Origin: Eucommia ulmoides
Lineage: Eukaryota; Streptophyta; Magnoliopsida; Garryales; Eucommiaceae
Reading direction: 5' to 3'
NCBI GenBank assembly: GCA_016647705.1
Contig: CM028333.1
Location: 22,500,243-22,564,242, forward strand
DNA length: 64,000 bases
Under the pieces are notes generated by a model that worked only from the letters and a program-made list of their open reading frames with translations, did not search any database and was not told where the DNA came from. The position numbers and the translations under genes are program-made. Shown here piece after piece: positions 34,939 to 47,907 of the stretch (position 1 is the stretch's first letter; each line of letters opens with the position of its first letter).

Positions 34939-37900
34939 ATGGCAGCCGCAGAAGACCCCAACGCCATCAACTTCAGCCGGCCGGTGATCGGAGAGATCGA
35001 AGAACAAGAAGAAAAAGAAGGGGGTCCAAACGGCCGGTTGTGGGAGATTGAAGAAGAAGCAGCAGAAGGAGTTGAAGGAAGGAATGGAGGTTGGGAGGAG
35101 GAAGAGGATGTTGTTTACGTCGGGGTACTACCATCGGAGGAGGAGACGGCGGCGGAGGCGGAGGAGAAGTACAATAGTACTAGTATTGGTAGCAGCAGCA
35201 TGGAGGCTCTGGTTTGGACTCTGAACCACGCCGTTGCTCCGGCGCCGTCGTCAACCACTGTTTGCCTCGTTCATGTCTTCCCGGTCTTGAAATTCATCCC
35301 CACCCCATGTGAGCTTCTCGGTCCCCTCTCTCTCTCTCTCTCTAGATTTTTTTTTCCCACTAGATTTTTTTTTTCCCACACACACGCGCACACGCTGAGA
35401 AACACACAGAAATCACGTAGGGTAATTGAGTTGTGGGTCAAACAAGTTACTAGTGTCCTGACAATCTTTGACGGGGCCCGCTGAAAGAAAAGTCTTAACC
35501 ACCATTATAAAGTATTATTGAAAATGGCTATTTGCACTTTGCAATTGTCTACTTTTACTTCAATTTGATTAATCAAAGTGCTGTGTATACTTACATATGA
35601 TAATTTTAGATAAATGTTGTTCGTGTGTCAATAGATTTTACCCCGTGTCATATTTATGTTAAGATAATTGATAATTGGTGAATAATGTGAGAAAAGATAC
35701 AACTAATACAATAGTATACACAACTATTTATAGGGGAAGTGGAAGTTAGGGTTTCGCCCTAATGGACCAAATAGGCCGAGCTCATATATTATATTAACAT
35801 TCCCCCTCAAACTCAAGACGATAAATGAGAGGTGAACTTGAGTTTGGAAACTTGAGAATGAAAACGTTCGAGTGGATGAGCCTCGATGAAAATGTCTGCT
35901 GTCTGATAGATTGAACTAACGGATTGTAGACGAATAGTATTCTAGAGAATATGATGACGGATAAAGTGACAATCAGTCTCGATGTGCTTTGTACACTCGT
36001 GGAAGACATCATTGTGGGCAATCTGAATAGCACTTCTATTGTCACAGTGTAGGGTAGTAACAGTAGGAGAAGAAATGTTTATGTCAGCGAATAGTCACCA
36101 AAGCCAAAGAAGTTCTTGAGTTGCATCAGCCATGACACGATATTCAGCTTCAGTGCTGAAATGAGCAACTACAGTTTGTTTCTTACTACGCCAAGAAATG
36201 AGAGAGTTACCCAAGAAGAAACAATAATCAATGGTTGAACATCTGTCGGTGGGATCTCCAATCCAATCGGTATCAGAATAAGCTTATAAGATATGAGCAG
36301 ATTGAGCTAAGAAATGAAGTCCATGAAATAAAGTACCCTTGACATATCAAAGGATGCGAAGAACAACCAAGTAATGAGTAGTCCGAGGAGTGGATAAGAA
36401 CTTACTGACCTGATGAACGGCATAGGCAATGTCGGGGCGAGTGACAGTGAGGTATAGAAGACTTCCAACCAGATGGCGATATAGAGTGACCTCCTGAACA
36501 GGTGAACCATCGAGTAGAGTAAGTCTAATGTTCGACTCGAGAGGAATAGTGGCAATGGTGGAGTCAGTGATCTCAGCCTTGGAAAGAAGATCCGATGCAT
36601 ATTTGGCATGAGAGAAAAAATATCCATCTGAACCGGATGAGACTTCAAGGCCAAAAAAATAGGTAAGTGCGTAATATATTTCATCTCGAATTGTCCACTG
36701 ATAAATTTTTTGAGTTCAGAAATATCACGTAGATTATCTCTAGTAATAACCATGCCATCCACGTACAATAAAAGAAGGATAATATTGTTGGTAGTATGGT
36801 GAATAAATATAGCCAAATCATGAGCACTAGATGTGAACCCAAACTAATAAATAGTAGTGCTGAATTTGGCGAACCAGGCACCTGGAACTTGTTTCAATCC
36901 ATACAGGGCACGGCGAAGGCGACAAACTTTGTTTCAAGGGACAAATAGGCTAGGAGGTAGATACATATAAACCTTCTCAAGTAGGTCGCCATTGAGAAAT
37001 GCATTTTTTATATCCATTTGAAAGAGACTCTATTTTCGAATTCTTGAGTAAAGCCCTTGGCAACAAGTCGGGCTTTATATCGGTCAACAGAACCATTAGA
37101 AAGTGCTTTGATCTTAACACTCATTTGCACCAAATAGGAGCTTTTCTAGGGGGCAAATCCTCAATATCCCAAGTATGAGTTTTGGTAAGGGTCTGAAGTT
37201 CTTCGTCCATTACTTTCTGCCAAATAGGATTAGTATTAACCTCCTTATAGGATTGAGGGTCATGTAGATGAAGTACAGTAGAAAAACAATGAAAATCATT
37301 AAGGTAAGATGGACGATGAGTTACCCTGGTAGAGCGGCGGGGGTGCTCTAGAGCGTGGGTCTCAGAGGTAGTCAGTACAAAATCATTGGACACAGGAGAA
37401 GTCTCAGGTATGGTCACTGGAGTTGGAGATGTGAGATCAGCTTGTGGTTCTAGAGTGGGTTCAGTTGGTGCTTTTGGAGTGGACTTAGCGTAAGGTGCAA
37501 GAATGAGCTCAACTAGTAGTGCTATATCCTTAGGAAATAACTCAATAGATTGATTAGTAAAGAATCTGGAGGTGATGATAGTTGACATGTCAAATGATCG
37601 TAAGGAAGAAAACATTTTATATTCCCAAAAAACGACATGTTAAGAGATACAAAGAGTTTTAGAAATGGGATCCCAACACTGATGCCCTTTATGTTCTATT
37701 CCAATCCAATAAAACAACACAAGCGAGCCATTAGTTCCAGTTTGTTATGTCTATGTGATTTGAGGAAAACAAAACAAACACAACCAAAAACTCTAAGTTC
37801 AGAGTAATTTGGAGGTTTACCGAAAAGACGCTCAAACAGAGACTGGTGTTGGATTGTAGGGGAAGGGATACGATTTATGATGTAGACGGCTATGAAGGTA

Positions 37901-40900
37901 GTATCAGCCCAAAAACGCACAAGACATGATGAAGAAATGAAGAGAGCATGAACTGCGTCAAGAATTTGTCTAAATTTGCGTTCGGCTCGTCCATTTTGTT
38001 GGAATGTATTAGGACACAAGTGATAGGGGAGCCTTCGATTTCTACGATGTAGGTTAAGAAAAGACGATCCTTGTATTCCATTACATTATCTGCGCGAAGA
38101 ACTTTGATATTTTTAGAAAATTGGGTTTGAAACATAGAGGAACACTCATAATATATTTGGAATAGTTTGGATCGATGTTTCATAAGATACAACCATGTAT
38201 ATCGAGAGTAGTCATCTACAAAGATAACAAAATAACGACAACCACCCATCGAAACATGAGGATAAGACCCTCAAATATCATAATAAATGAGATCAAAGGG
38301 TACAAGAGAAATGAATTGACTCTCTTTAAAAGGTCGAGCGGTTGCTTTGCAAGTTGGCAATGGATACATTTGAAGAACTTATGTTAAACTAAACCTAACT
38401 GACCGCTAGAGATAAGCGATTGAAGTCGACTAAACGAAGTGTGGCCCAACCGAGAATGCCAAATTTGGTATGATAATAGGAACAATGGTGGTTGTGGAGA
38501 TAATGATAAGCAGGAGAAAACTGTTGGTGGTGGTGGTGGAGAGGTTGCACAGGTTGATGAAGGGACATGTGATTGTGGTGGTAGTTGAGTTTGAGATGGA
38601 AGGTGCAAACTACTGAGTTCAAATAGATGTCTAACGTTACAACCAGTTCCAAAGGTTTCTTCTGTTTGGGGATCCTGCACACGATAACCATTGTTAGAAC
38701 ATATGACTTCAAATCTCAATTCACAAAGTTGCCCAACAGATAAGAGATTTAAGGTGAGTTTTGGAATCAAATACGTGTCAAGAATAGAAAGATGGGAAGT
38801 AGAATCCCGACCAGTATGAGTAACACGCATTTGAGAATTATCAGTAATATGAATACCAGGAATATTCATAGCAAAAAGTTTGGTGGACAAAATGTCGGGA
38901 TCAGATATCATATGATTACAATAGGCAGAATCAAATAAAAAATACGATTTACCTGTGGTAAGTGAAAGAGCAGGAAAAAGGTTTGTACCATTCATTCATG
39001 GAGAAAATGTGACAAATGAATGAGGTCATATCTGTAATAAACATGGTAACAGTAATGGAGGTAGGATCTGAACCCTCTTTGGCATTAAGAATGATCAAAG
39101 AACCCGAAGGCATCGTTGTTAAATCAGATCAACAAAGTATACTGTAACCCCCTTAAACTAAACAAATCTCCGTGATGAACCGAATCAACAATATAAAGAG
39201 AAATGTCATGTATGATTCGAGTTTGATTAAATGGAGATCACAGATAAGTTCAGAATGCTGAAATTGTCCAGGAACCGATATTAAATCTCCAAGAACCGGG
39301 CGAGAAACGGGTGAACTGGCGTAGAAATCACACGAATATAAAGGAAAGTATATTCTGTTAGTGTCAAACCACAAAACGAAGGCCGAAAACAGAATCAGAG
39401 CGTCGAAACACCCTAGGAATGGGTCAACTTCGCAGAAAACCGATCAAAAAAAGCCTGAACCGATCCGAGGAAGATTTTTGCAAAAAACTGGTGACATGGC
39501 GCTGACATGGACTAAGGTGGAAGTCAGCGCTGACATGGACAAGCAACTAGGGTTGCCTGGGTGTTGACTGCTAATAAGGTAGTGACTTGGCAGCTGACGT
39601 GGCGAAAGAGCAGCAGGTGGCACGTGAGATCCACGTGCGGGAAACTAACACTTTTAGACCGCATGTGAGGGGGCGTGGATGGTCAGAATTGACCGTGGTT
39701 GGTTTCTTTGGACTCGTCTCGTCGAGACAGTTCTGATGGTATGGTCATAAATGAATTTGGAGCATCGGTTGAGGCGGTGGAGCCCAAAATCCAAGACGAC
39801 GAGACTTGGTGGTACTGCAAGCTCTTGGTGGCGCGTGAGGGCACGTGGATGATCTGATGGCGATGATTTTGGTGGCGGTGTGCTCGTCTCTAAAAGACGA
39901 AGACGGTGGTGTGGTGGTTGTTGATACCGGAGCGGTGATAAGGCCTTTAACAGTAACGAAAATCACGAGAGAAAAGAGAAGCGGATGCGGCAGAAGTTTT
40001 AGGGTAGCGAGATATTTTAGGGAGAACAGGTCCAAGAAAGACTAACTCTTGATAGCATGTTAAGATAATTAAGAAGTGGAGAACATAAACGATATATGAA
40101 TAATGTGAGAAAAGATACAACTAATATAATAGTATACACAATTATTTATAAGGGAAATAGGGGTTATGATTTTGCCTTAATGGGCCAAGTAGGTCGAGCC
40201 CATATATTACGTTAACAATTTAGCTTAGAATTTAATTAAAATTAAATTTAAATAGAATTAGATTAACTTTGGTTATTTTAAGATTTTAATTTTATTTTAA
40301 ATTTAAATTATTGTTCTAATTTAATTTAAGTCCAAACTATATAAAAATTAATGTGTGATATTAAATATTTTTAAGTTAATTTTTATAAAAATATAAATTA
40401 AAAAATTATTATTCATGTGTCATATTCGCACACAAAATTTGAAGGATGCTGTCAACATTTTCGATTGATATTTTCATTTTCCTCGATAAACAAGGAAGGG
40501 TCTTTTGTTTTTTTCGAGTTTGTCAATTTTCCAATTTGAATGTGTTATTTCGTTACCTGTAAAGAATTTGAATGTCAAATTTGTTATTATTTATTATTTT
40601 TATTGATAAAAATAAATAATTACGTTTTATTTTATTTTATTTACTTTTCAAATGGGGGGGGGGGGGGGGGGGTGGAGCTTTTGGCAACTTTGTCAAAAGC
40701 TTTGGTCATATGCTCTTGGAGCTGATTTTTGTAGGTGAGATGGGCCAACAAGTGTAATTAACAACTTTGACCCAGTATATATGACAACTATTAAATGGGA
40801 AATATATTTTAACGATTTCTACAATTTTTCACTCCCACCAATTTTAAATTTCTCTACACTATTTATCCTTTTAACCTATTGAATGACTTAATTATAATTT

Positions 40901-43900
40901 GTCCCCTTCAAATTTTATTTTTATGTTTGATGGTGCCCTAATCTAGAGGAACCACACAATAAAATGAGTTTGACTCCTGCTTCGTAGGTACTCTTGGCCG
41001 TTCATAGGTGCTCTTGGCGATCAATGATGGACGGTCCACTGGCGACAAATACTCTGTGGATAGTGTTGATTTATCCCTCAATCCTTACCAAGTCTTGAGG
41101 GTGCCTCCTCTTGTCGTCTCGATTCTCTAGAAGCCAATCTCTTCTTTCGATCTCCATCGTCCCTTTGGATATAACGTTGGAGGTACCTGTGTTTAATTAG
41201 ACTCTCTATTTCTTCCTTAAGCTGGAAGTATTTGTCAATCATATGGCCGTAGTCCAGGTGAACTTTTACTCACAATATTTGTTCATGTTCCGATTTTTTG
41301 GTTCCAATTTCAATGGGGCAGGCCAAGTAAACCTGGCTTCATCTCCTTGTTCTCATTCAAGATGGTTGTCATAGGATTTTTTGGTTCCAATTTCAATGGG
41401 GCAGGCCAAGTAAACCTGGCTTCATCTCCTTGTTCTCGTTCAAGATGGTTGTCATAGGAAGCTGGAGTAGAATAAATTGGTTTGGCCTTTTCAGTGGAGT
41501 TCTAGGATGTCAATTATCCTTAAGGCGTCCCTTTGTTTTGAATTTTTTACTTCCCGAAAGTTGGGAGGGTTTGTCATTTCGGTACCACTCCCTTTTTCTT
41601 GTCCTTCTCTTTCTGTCTTATCCATCTAAATGGAATCAGATCACTAAAACGTGCTCTCCTCACCAGGACATCATCTAAATTTCGAGGAGTGTGCTTCGCA
41701 AGAGATTACAAGAATTTTTCCCTCCTTAATCCATTCATTAAAGCGGCTAAAGCCACTTCGTCATCGAGGCAGTCACCCATGTGAGCTTCAGCCTCACAAT
41801 GATTGAGGACTTCCTTATTAAGTTCCTTATCTCCTTGCTTCAACATGTGAAGTTGTCTAGATGATTTTGGTTTTCACCAGTTTTGCTTGAATTGGGCCAA
41901 GAAAACTTTCTCAAAATTGGCAAAGTAATAGATTGACCCCCGAGCAAGGGTGTGACACCATTCTCAAGCACATGTGATCAGTATTGCCAAGAATGACTTG
42001 CATCTCATTGCGTCAAAAGCTCCTTGGAGGTCCAATATCATTTTTAATGTGGAGAAGTGATTAATCGGATCTGTAAGTCCGTCATGAGATAATATCTGGA
42101 TGGTGGGGTACGCGAAGTAGGGAGGGATCGACTCTCTAATATTTTTTCATTATTGAATCTCACATTGATGTTGGGCTTCCGATATCCGTTTGTAATGGTT
42201 TCTCAAAATCCACTTTGGGCGTAAGAGGGCGTGTTGAATCCCACATCAATTGTGTTACCTAGTCTTGAGCTATATGTAAGCCTAGAGACAATCATCATCT
42301 TACAAGGCATCTTTTGAGAGTGAGTTAGGCCCATTAGATTCCTACATGGTATCAGAGGCAGGCCTTTTATATGATGCTGGGTGTGTTGAATCTCACATCA
42401 ATGTTGGGCCCTCCTGATATCCGTTTGCAATGGTTTATCAAAGTCCACCTTATACATGAGGTGGCCTAATGAATCCGACATTGATGTTGGGCTGCGCGAT
42501 ATTCGTTCGCAGTAGTTTATCAAATTCCACCTTGCGCGTGGACGGATGTGTTGAATTATATATCGCTTGAGTTACCTAATCCTGAGCTACATATATAAAT
42601 CTAAAGGAAATCGTCCTCTGTCAAGGTGTCTTTAGAGAGTGAGTTAGGTCCATTAGATTTTTACATGGTATTAGAGCTAGACCTTTTGTCTAATATTGAG
42701 CATGTTGAATCTCACATCAATGTTAGGGCCCCTGATATCCGTTTGTAGTGGTTTGTCAAAGTCCACCTTATGCGTGAGGGGGGACGTATTGAATCCCACA
42801 TCACTTGTGTGACTTGATTCTAAATTATATATAAAGGATGGGGTGATCTTTATTTCTCAAGGTGGCTTTTGAGAGTGAGATAGACCCATTGGGATCTTAC
42901 ATTTGTGAAAGGTGGTTGAGTTGATACAAGTATATTGGTATTTTCATTAGTTATCAAGGCCCAAAGACTCTTTTTCATTTCTTCCAATCGACATTCCATG
43001 GCAAGGGTTCATCATGGATGGGCAAACGTCCACATCCAGGTTGGAGGAGTAAATTGGTGTGCGATACATCATGAGGGGGCAAGAGTGACTTCCTCATGTG
43101 CAAGTCCTCCCTCAAGTGGATGTAGTTTCCTAAGGGCTTCTCCTGGTGGCGATTAACATTTTCTTGCCCCATGGAAGCGTGACCCATAATACGAAAAGAA
43201 TCTCCCAACAAAGAGCCATCATGATGGACAGTCTGGTCAACTTGAGACCGCGTTGGAGGTGGACCTTGCAAAGCGTTGATGAATTGAATTAGCTAGTGGT
43301 TGAGCTCAACCACCTGATTCTAGATTTGCTCAAGTCGAGCTTCGTCGGCTGCGGAGGAATTTTAAGGAACAGGAGGATCCATCTGGGCCTCTTCGTGGTG
43401 GAGTATTCGAATTGAGTTTCAAGATGCGGAGGTGGATTTTCACGTATTGGAGCGTTGTGTGAACAAGTGAGCATGAATGGGAACGTGGAGGTGAACTTTG
43501 GAGTACAATCTGGCTTTTAATCAGAACTTTTCACAGACAACGCCAATTGATGGTGCCTTAATCTTGAGGAACCACACAATAAGATGAGGCGGACTCCAAC
43601 TCTACTACTCGTCGTTGAATTCCCTGCAAGAATTCTTGAACTGTAGGGTTGATTTCTGGTAAAGAACCTCTGGTGTGGGAGTAAGTGATTGTATGTAGAA
43701 CCGTAGTTGTTGATTTAACTCAAAATTCGAACTTGCCTGCTATACCTCTTTTTTTTCTGGGAGAGAGATTCCCGAGAACAGCCTCCAGTGAATTCTGTTA
43801 GTATAGATCCATTGGCCGCTGGACAAGTTGCATGTATCAGGCATACGATTTTGCGTGACTCTTCTTAGGTGGGCATGAGGTGACCTAGGTAAACGAGACC

Positions 43901-46900
43901 CGAACCCTCTAATAGATTCCAGGCTGCCCACCCTCTTCGCAGAGTAGGGATAAAGACTATTTTACCCCTTATCAATGTTTAACTATTTCTTTTGAAGAGA
44001 TCCAACCATATTTATACATCCTTGATATTAATACAAGTCCTTAGTTGATCTCTTGAATAATTACTCAATTTTACATTAGAAATTAATACCTTTCCAATTT
44101 TATATTTTTATGACTCACGCACTTCACATGTATTTGATCGACAACTTTAAATCAGTCTGATCCGGCCACACAGAGCAATGCCCTTATTTTAAGGATATAA
44201 AATGTAATCTACTCTCAAATTTTGAGTTGGGATAAATAATAAATATGAGTACAATGACCACTTCAAGCAATATGGCTCACAAAAAGTCTAGCACATAACT
44301 TTCCAATAGAGATATTTTATCATTTCATCATTCCATGTAAAATATTTTTCCTTACGGCATGTTTGGTTGGACGGAATGGAATGGAAGAAGTAATGGAATG
44401 AGAGAAGGAATTGAATGAAATTATGAATGGAATCACTATTCTATTCTCTTGTTTGGTTGGTATAGAATGAAATAGTGAAATATAGTAAAATTTTTATTTT
44501 GCCCTTATAAAATTATTATTCCATTCCCTTCTTGATTAGTTATAATAAAATTTTATTATATTTCACTATTTTATTCCTTTCCTCATTTTATTATATTTCA
44601 CAATTCAACTCAATTTTAAGTTTTTGTTCTCTAATTTCTATTTTTATTCTCAATTTTTCAGTTTCCTTTTTCAATTTTTCGTTCTTTAATTTTCTATTTT
44701 TTGTTCTCAATTTTCAGTTTATGTTCTCAATTTTTTATTTTTGTTCTCAATTTTCTGTTTTTATTCTCAATTTTCGATTTTCGTTCTCAATTTTCTATTA
44801 TCTAATTTTCTGTTTTTGTTCTCAATTTTCTGTATCTATTCTCTAATTTTATGTTTTTGTTCTCAATTTTCAGTTTTCGTTCTCTAATTTTATATTTTTG
44901 TTCTCAATTTTCAGTTTATATTCTTAATTTTCAGTTTTTGTTCTCAATTTTCTGTTCTCTAATTTTCTGTTTTTGTTCTCAATTTTTAGTTTATGTTCTC
45001 AATTTCCTGTTCTCTAATTTTCTGTTTTTGTTCTCAATTTTCGGTTTATATTCTCAATTTTCTGTTTCTGTTATCAATTTTCTAATTCTATTCTCAATTT
45101 TTTGTTCTCAATTTTCTATTTCTATTTCCAACTTTATGTTCTCTAATTTTAATTTATATTCTCTAATTTCTGTTTTTGTTCTCAATTTTCAAGGGCTTAA
45201 TTATAAGGGCTATCATGTAATTTAAGATATTGATTTTATTGGGTTGGAATCCTATTCCACCCCATCTTAAATGGAATCTCATTCCATCCAATTTTATTCT
45301 AATGGAATCACAAAAGTGATTTCATTGGAGAACCAAACAACGGAATAGGAATCGAGGGTGGAATGCGATTTCTTTCCGCCTTCGATTCCATCCAACCAAA
45401 CATGCCGTTAATGTTTTTTTAACAAGACTTCGTTTGAAGAATGAGAGAGAAATCTAAATTGTTGTTAAGAAAAAACTCTTTTGAGTGTAGTATTGAAATA
45501 ACAAAAGAATACTTATTAGATGGCCAGATATTGAGCACAACTCATTGTAGAATTGAAACAAACGTGAAACTTGAAAGATCATGCGTGCAATTTGAAAAAT
45601 TACAAGATCGTATATATGTACACTCATCCTATACTTTAAGAGAAAATGAAATTTTCCCTTAACTTTTTGTGGAATTCTACATTAAACATAAAATCCCAAT
45701 TTTAACACATGCTACACACGTGATCATGCGAATACATTTAGTTAAAAAAAAAAAAAAAAAAACAGGAAAGGCTGATAAAGCTATGTTTTGTTTTGTGTTG
45801 TTATGACAGTGGGAAATATGCCCATAAAGCAAGCAAACCCAGAGCAGAAAGAGATGTACACGAGCCAACAAAGAGCCATAAGAAGAGATTTCCTTCAAAA
45901 ATTCATAAATACTTGCTCTGCCTCCAAGGTAGTACTCATTTCATAAATGTGTTTTTTTTTTTTTCAATTTACATATATTGGGAGGAGTTCTACTTTAGAT
46001 CTTTTATAAGATAAATAAATTAAATATTTATTAGGTTATAAGTCTTGAAATTCTTAAATGTGGCGCTACTATTGCATTTAAATATTCCATTTTAACCCCT
46101 ATTTTGTACATTAACATGAGCTGATGAAAGCTTTTTTTTTGTAAAATAAAATAAAAAGATGAAAGTGGATACCATACTCATTGAGGGTGATTCAGAGGCA
46201 AAGGCAATACTGGACCTCATTCCCATCCTCAACATTAAGAGGCTGGTCTTGGGCACCCACAAATCTACCCTAAGGTACACATACTGTCTTTTGGGGTTAA
46301 ATTGCATTTTTCACCCTTTGATTATACTATTATTTTACTTGAATCCCTATTAGTTTATGATTTAATTGTTTGGTCCAATTGGGAATTTCGGTCACACAAG
46401 GAAATACATAGCCCAATTTCATTTGTTTGTGAAGAGGGAGGAGGGGATTAATTACATTATTGGTCCCTAAAATTTAGGAATAGTTGTTGGTAGGTTCTCA
46501 ATATTTCATTTATTTCAATTGAACCTTCGAAATTTCTCAATTAATTAAAGGCTTGTTTGTTTGTTATTCAATTCACAAATTCTACAATTTTTCAATTAAT
46601 CAATTTTATGAATTATTATAATTTAGTGTGTAGTTGCAAGAATTAAAAACACATAAATTAGTAGGCTAACCATTTTAGATCTAGTTCAGGTGTTATTTTT
46701 GAGAGTTTAACACTTTGCACACCTGAAATTTGACCTTTATTTCACTAAGTCTCCTGTAGTTTCAATTTAAACACACAACACCTTGAAGTTTGCTAATTAT
46801 TCCGCAATGGTCCAAATTATTATTCTTGTTGCAATGTGTCAACAAATAGTAGTTTGCTACATGTTTGGTTATTTTTATGGGATTTTATATGTATTATATA

Positions 46901-47867
46901 TATTTAATTATGTAAGGTGGTCTTGGACCTCTCTCAACACCAAAAACTAACTCAAGTAGTGAGGTTTTGCCTTGCACTTATAATCTGAGCACCAGCCCTT
47001 TTCACAATTGATGTGGAATAAATCCAACAATCTTTCCCTCACACATCGGACATTTGATAGGTTTACGCTTGACAAGTCTCTCTCTTCGTGGCTATTGGGT
47101 CAGAGTTGTTGTAACATGAGCTCTAATACCAGTGTAGGGTAGTATTAGGCCTATCTTAACTTCAAAAGCTAGTTCATGAGGTGAGATTTTTCCTCACACT
47201 TATAATTTGACCACTAGCCTCTTTCATATCCAATTTGAAATAAACTTAACAATTTTTTCCTCACATATCCGGCCTTTGGTCGGTTAACTCTCGATCAATC
47301 TCTCTTTGTGGGTATTAGCCTAGAGATGTTGTAACATGAGCTCTGATATTAGTATAAGGTGATCTTGAGTCTCTCTCAACCCCAAAAGCTAGTTCAAAAT
47401 GTGAGGTTTTCCATCACACTTACCACCAACTCCTTCCACAATCGATGTGGGATAAACCTAACAAAATAGTATCATTTTTTTGAGATCGGTAATAAAAGAT
47501 TACATAAAGTCCCTTGTCACTAACAAATGAGTATAAAATATATGTTTATTTTTATGGAAAATATTTGTAGGGATGTTGGGGAGGGAGGGGAGGAAGAGAC
47601 TAAAAATGTCGATCAAACTCTCCCTTAAAATTAGTCACATATAAGACACGTGTTTATTTGTTATTTAAATTAGTAACAAGAATAATGACTTGCATTGAAG
47701 TAGAATGATTAGGAAAGTGTTATTTGTTCAGATTAAAATCACGAGGACTAAAGTGAGATAATGATCAAATTTCATGATATCAAGTGTCAAAAAAATTTCT
47801 CTCTCGTATGACTAGAGTAAAATATAACTTGAAAAGTGTCTTTATTAAAACAATATAAAATTTGATT

Positions 47868-47907
<40 letters not shown>

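Larger units (their letters stand above)
40928..43974 (-). mobile_element. Small Gypsy-like gag-type LTR element (TR-GAG or LARD like), broken
   Basis: The outer ends are TGATGGTGCC (40928) and CCCCTTATCA (43974), flanked by the 5-bp duplication ATGTT (40923-40927 and 43975-43979). The right LTR is 43548-43974. On the minus strand it is followed by TTGGCGTTGTCTGTGAAAAG, the TTGGCGCCGTCTGTGG-like primer-binding region common in plant Gypsy elements. The left end repeats TGATGGTGCCCTAATCTAGA, then GGAACCACACAATAA. The only coding trace is gag-like (HRYLQRYIQRDDGDRKK on the minus strand near 41.2 kb). No polymerase is seen. It is broken and old. A TRIM array is nested at 42232-42901. Confidence 0.7.
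35309..45809 (+). other. 10.5-kb first intron of the USP-domain gene, packed with transposons
   Basis: The intron opens with GTGAGC and a (CT)n tract and closes with TTATGACAG. It contains, in order, a Copia element (35657-40217), a small Gypsy-like gag element (40928-43974) with a nested TRIM array, and a PIF/Harbinger element (44355-45407). The remaining single-copy DNA totals under 2 kb. Exons on both sides stay open and in phase, so the gene appears to tolerate this load. Confidence 0.78.

Noticed and set aside
42347-42362. Primer-binding word TGGTATCAGAGGC as start of a full Copia element
   Set aside because: The flanking LTR-like copies are about 115 bp apart from very short internal parts and no coding sequence follows; a TRIM explains it better.
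44532-45225. Two Phe/Ser-rich frames that look like membrane proteins
   Set aside because: They are products of the minisatellite inside the PIF element.
45441-45662. 73-codon frame before exon 2 of the USP-domain gene
   Set aside because: It lies in the intron, has no recognised motif and does not fit the exon phase of the gene.
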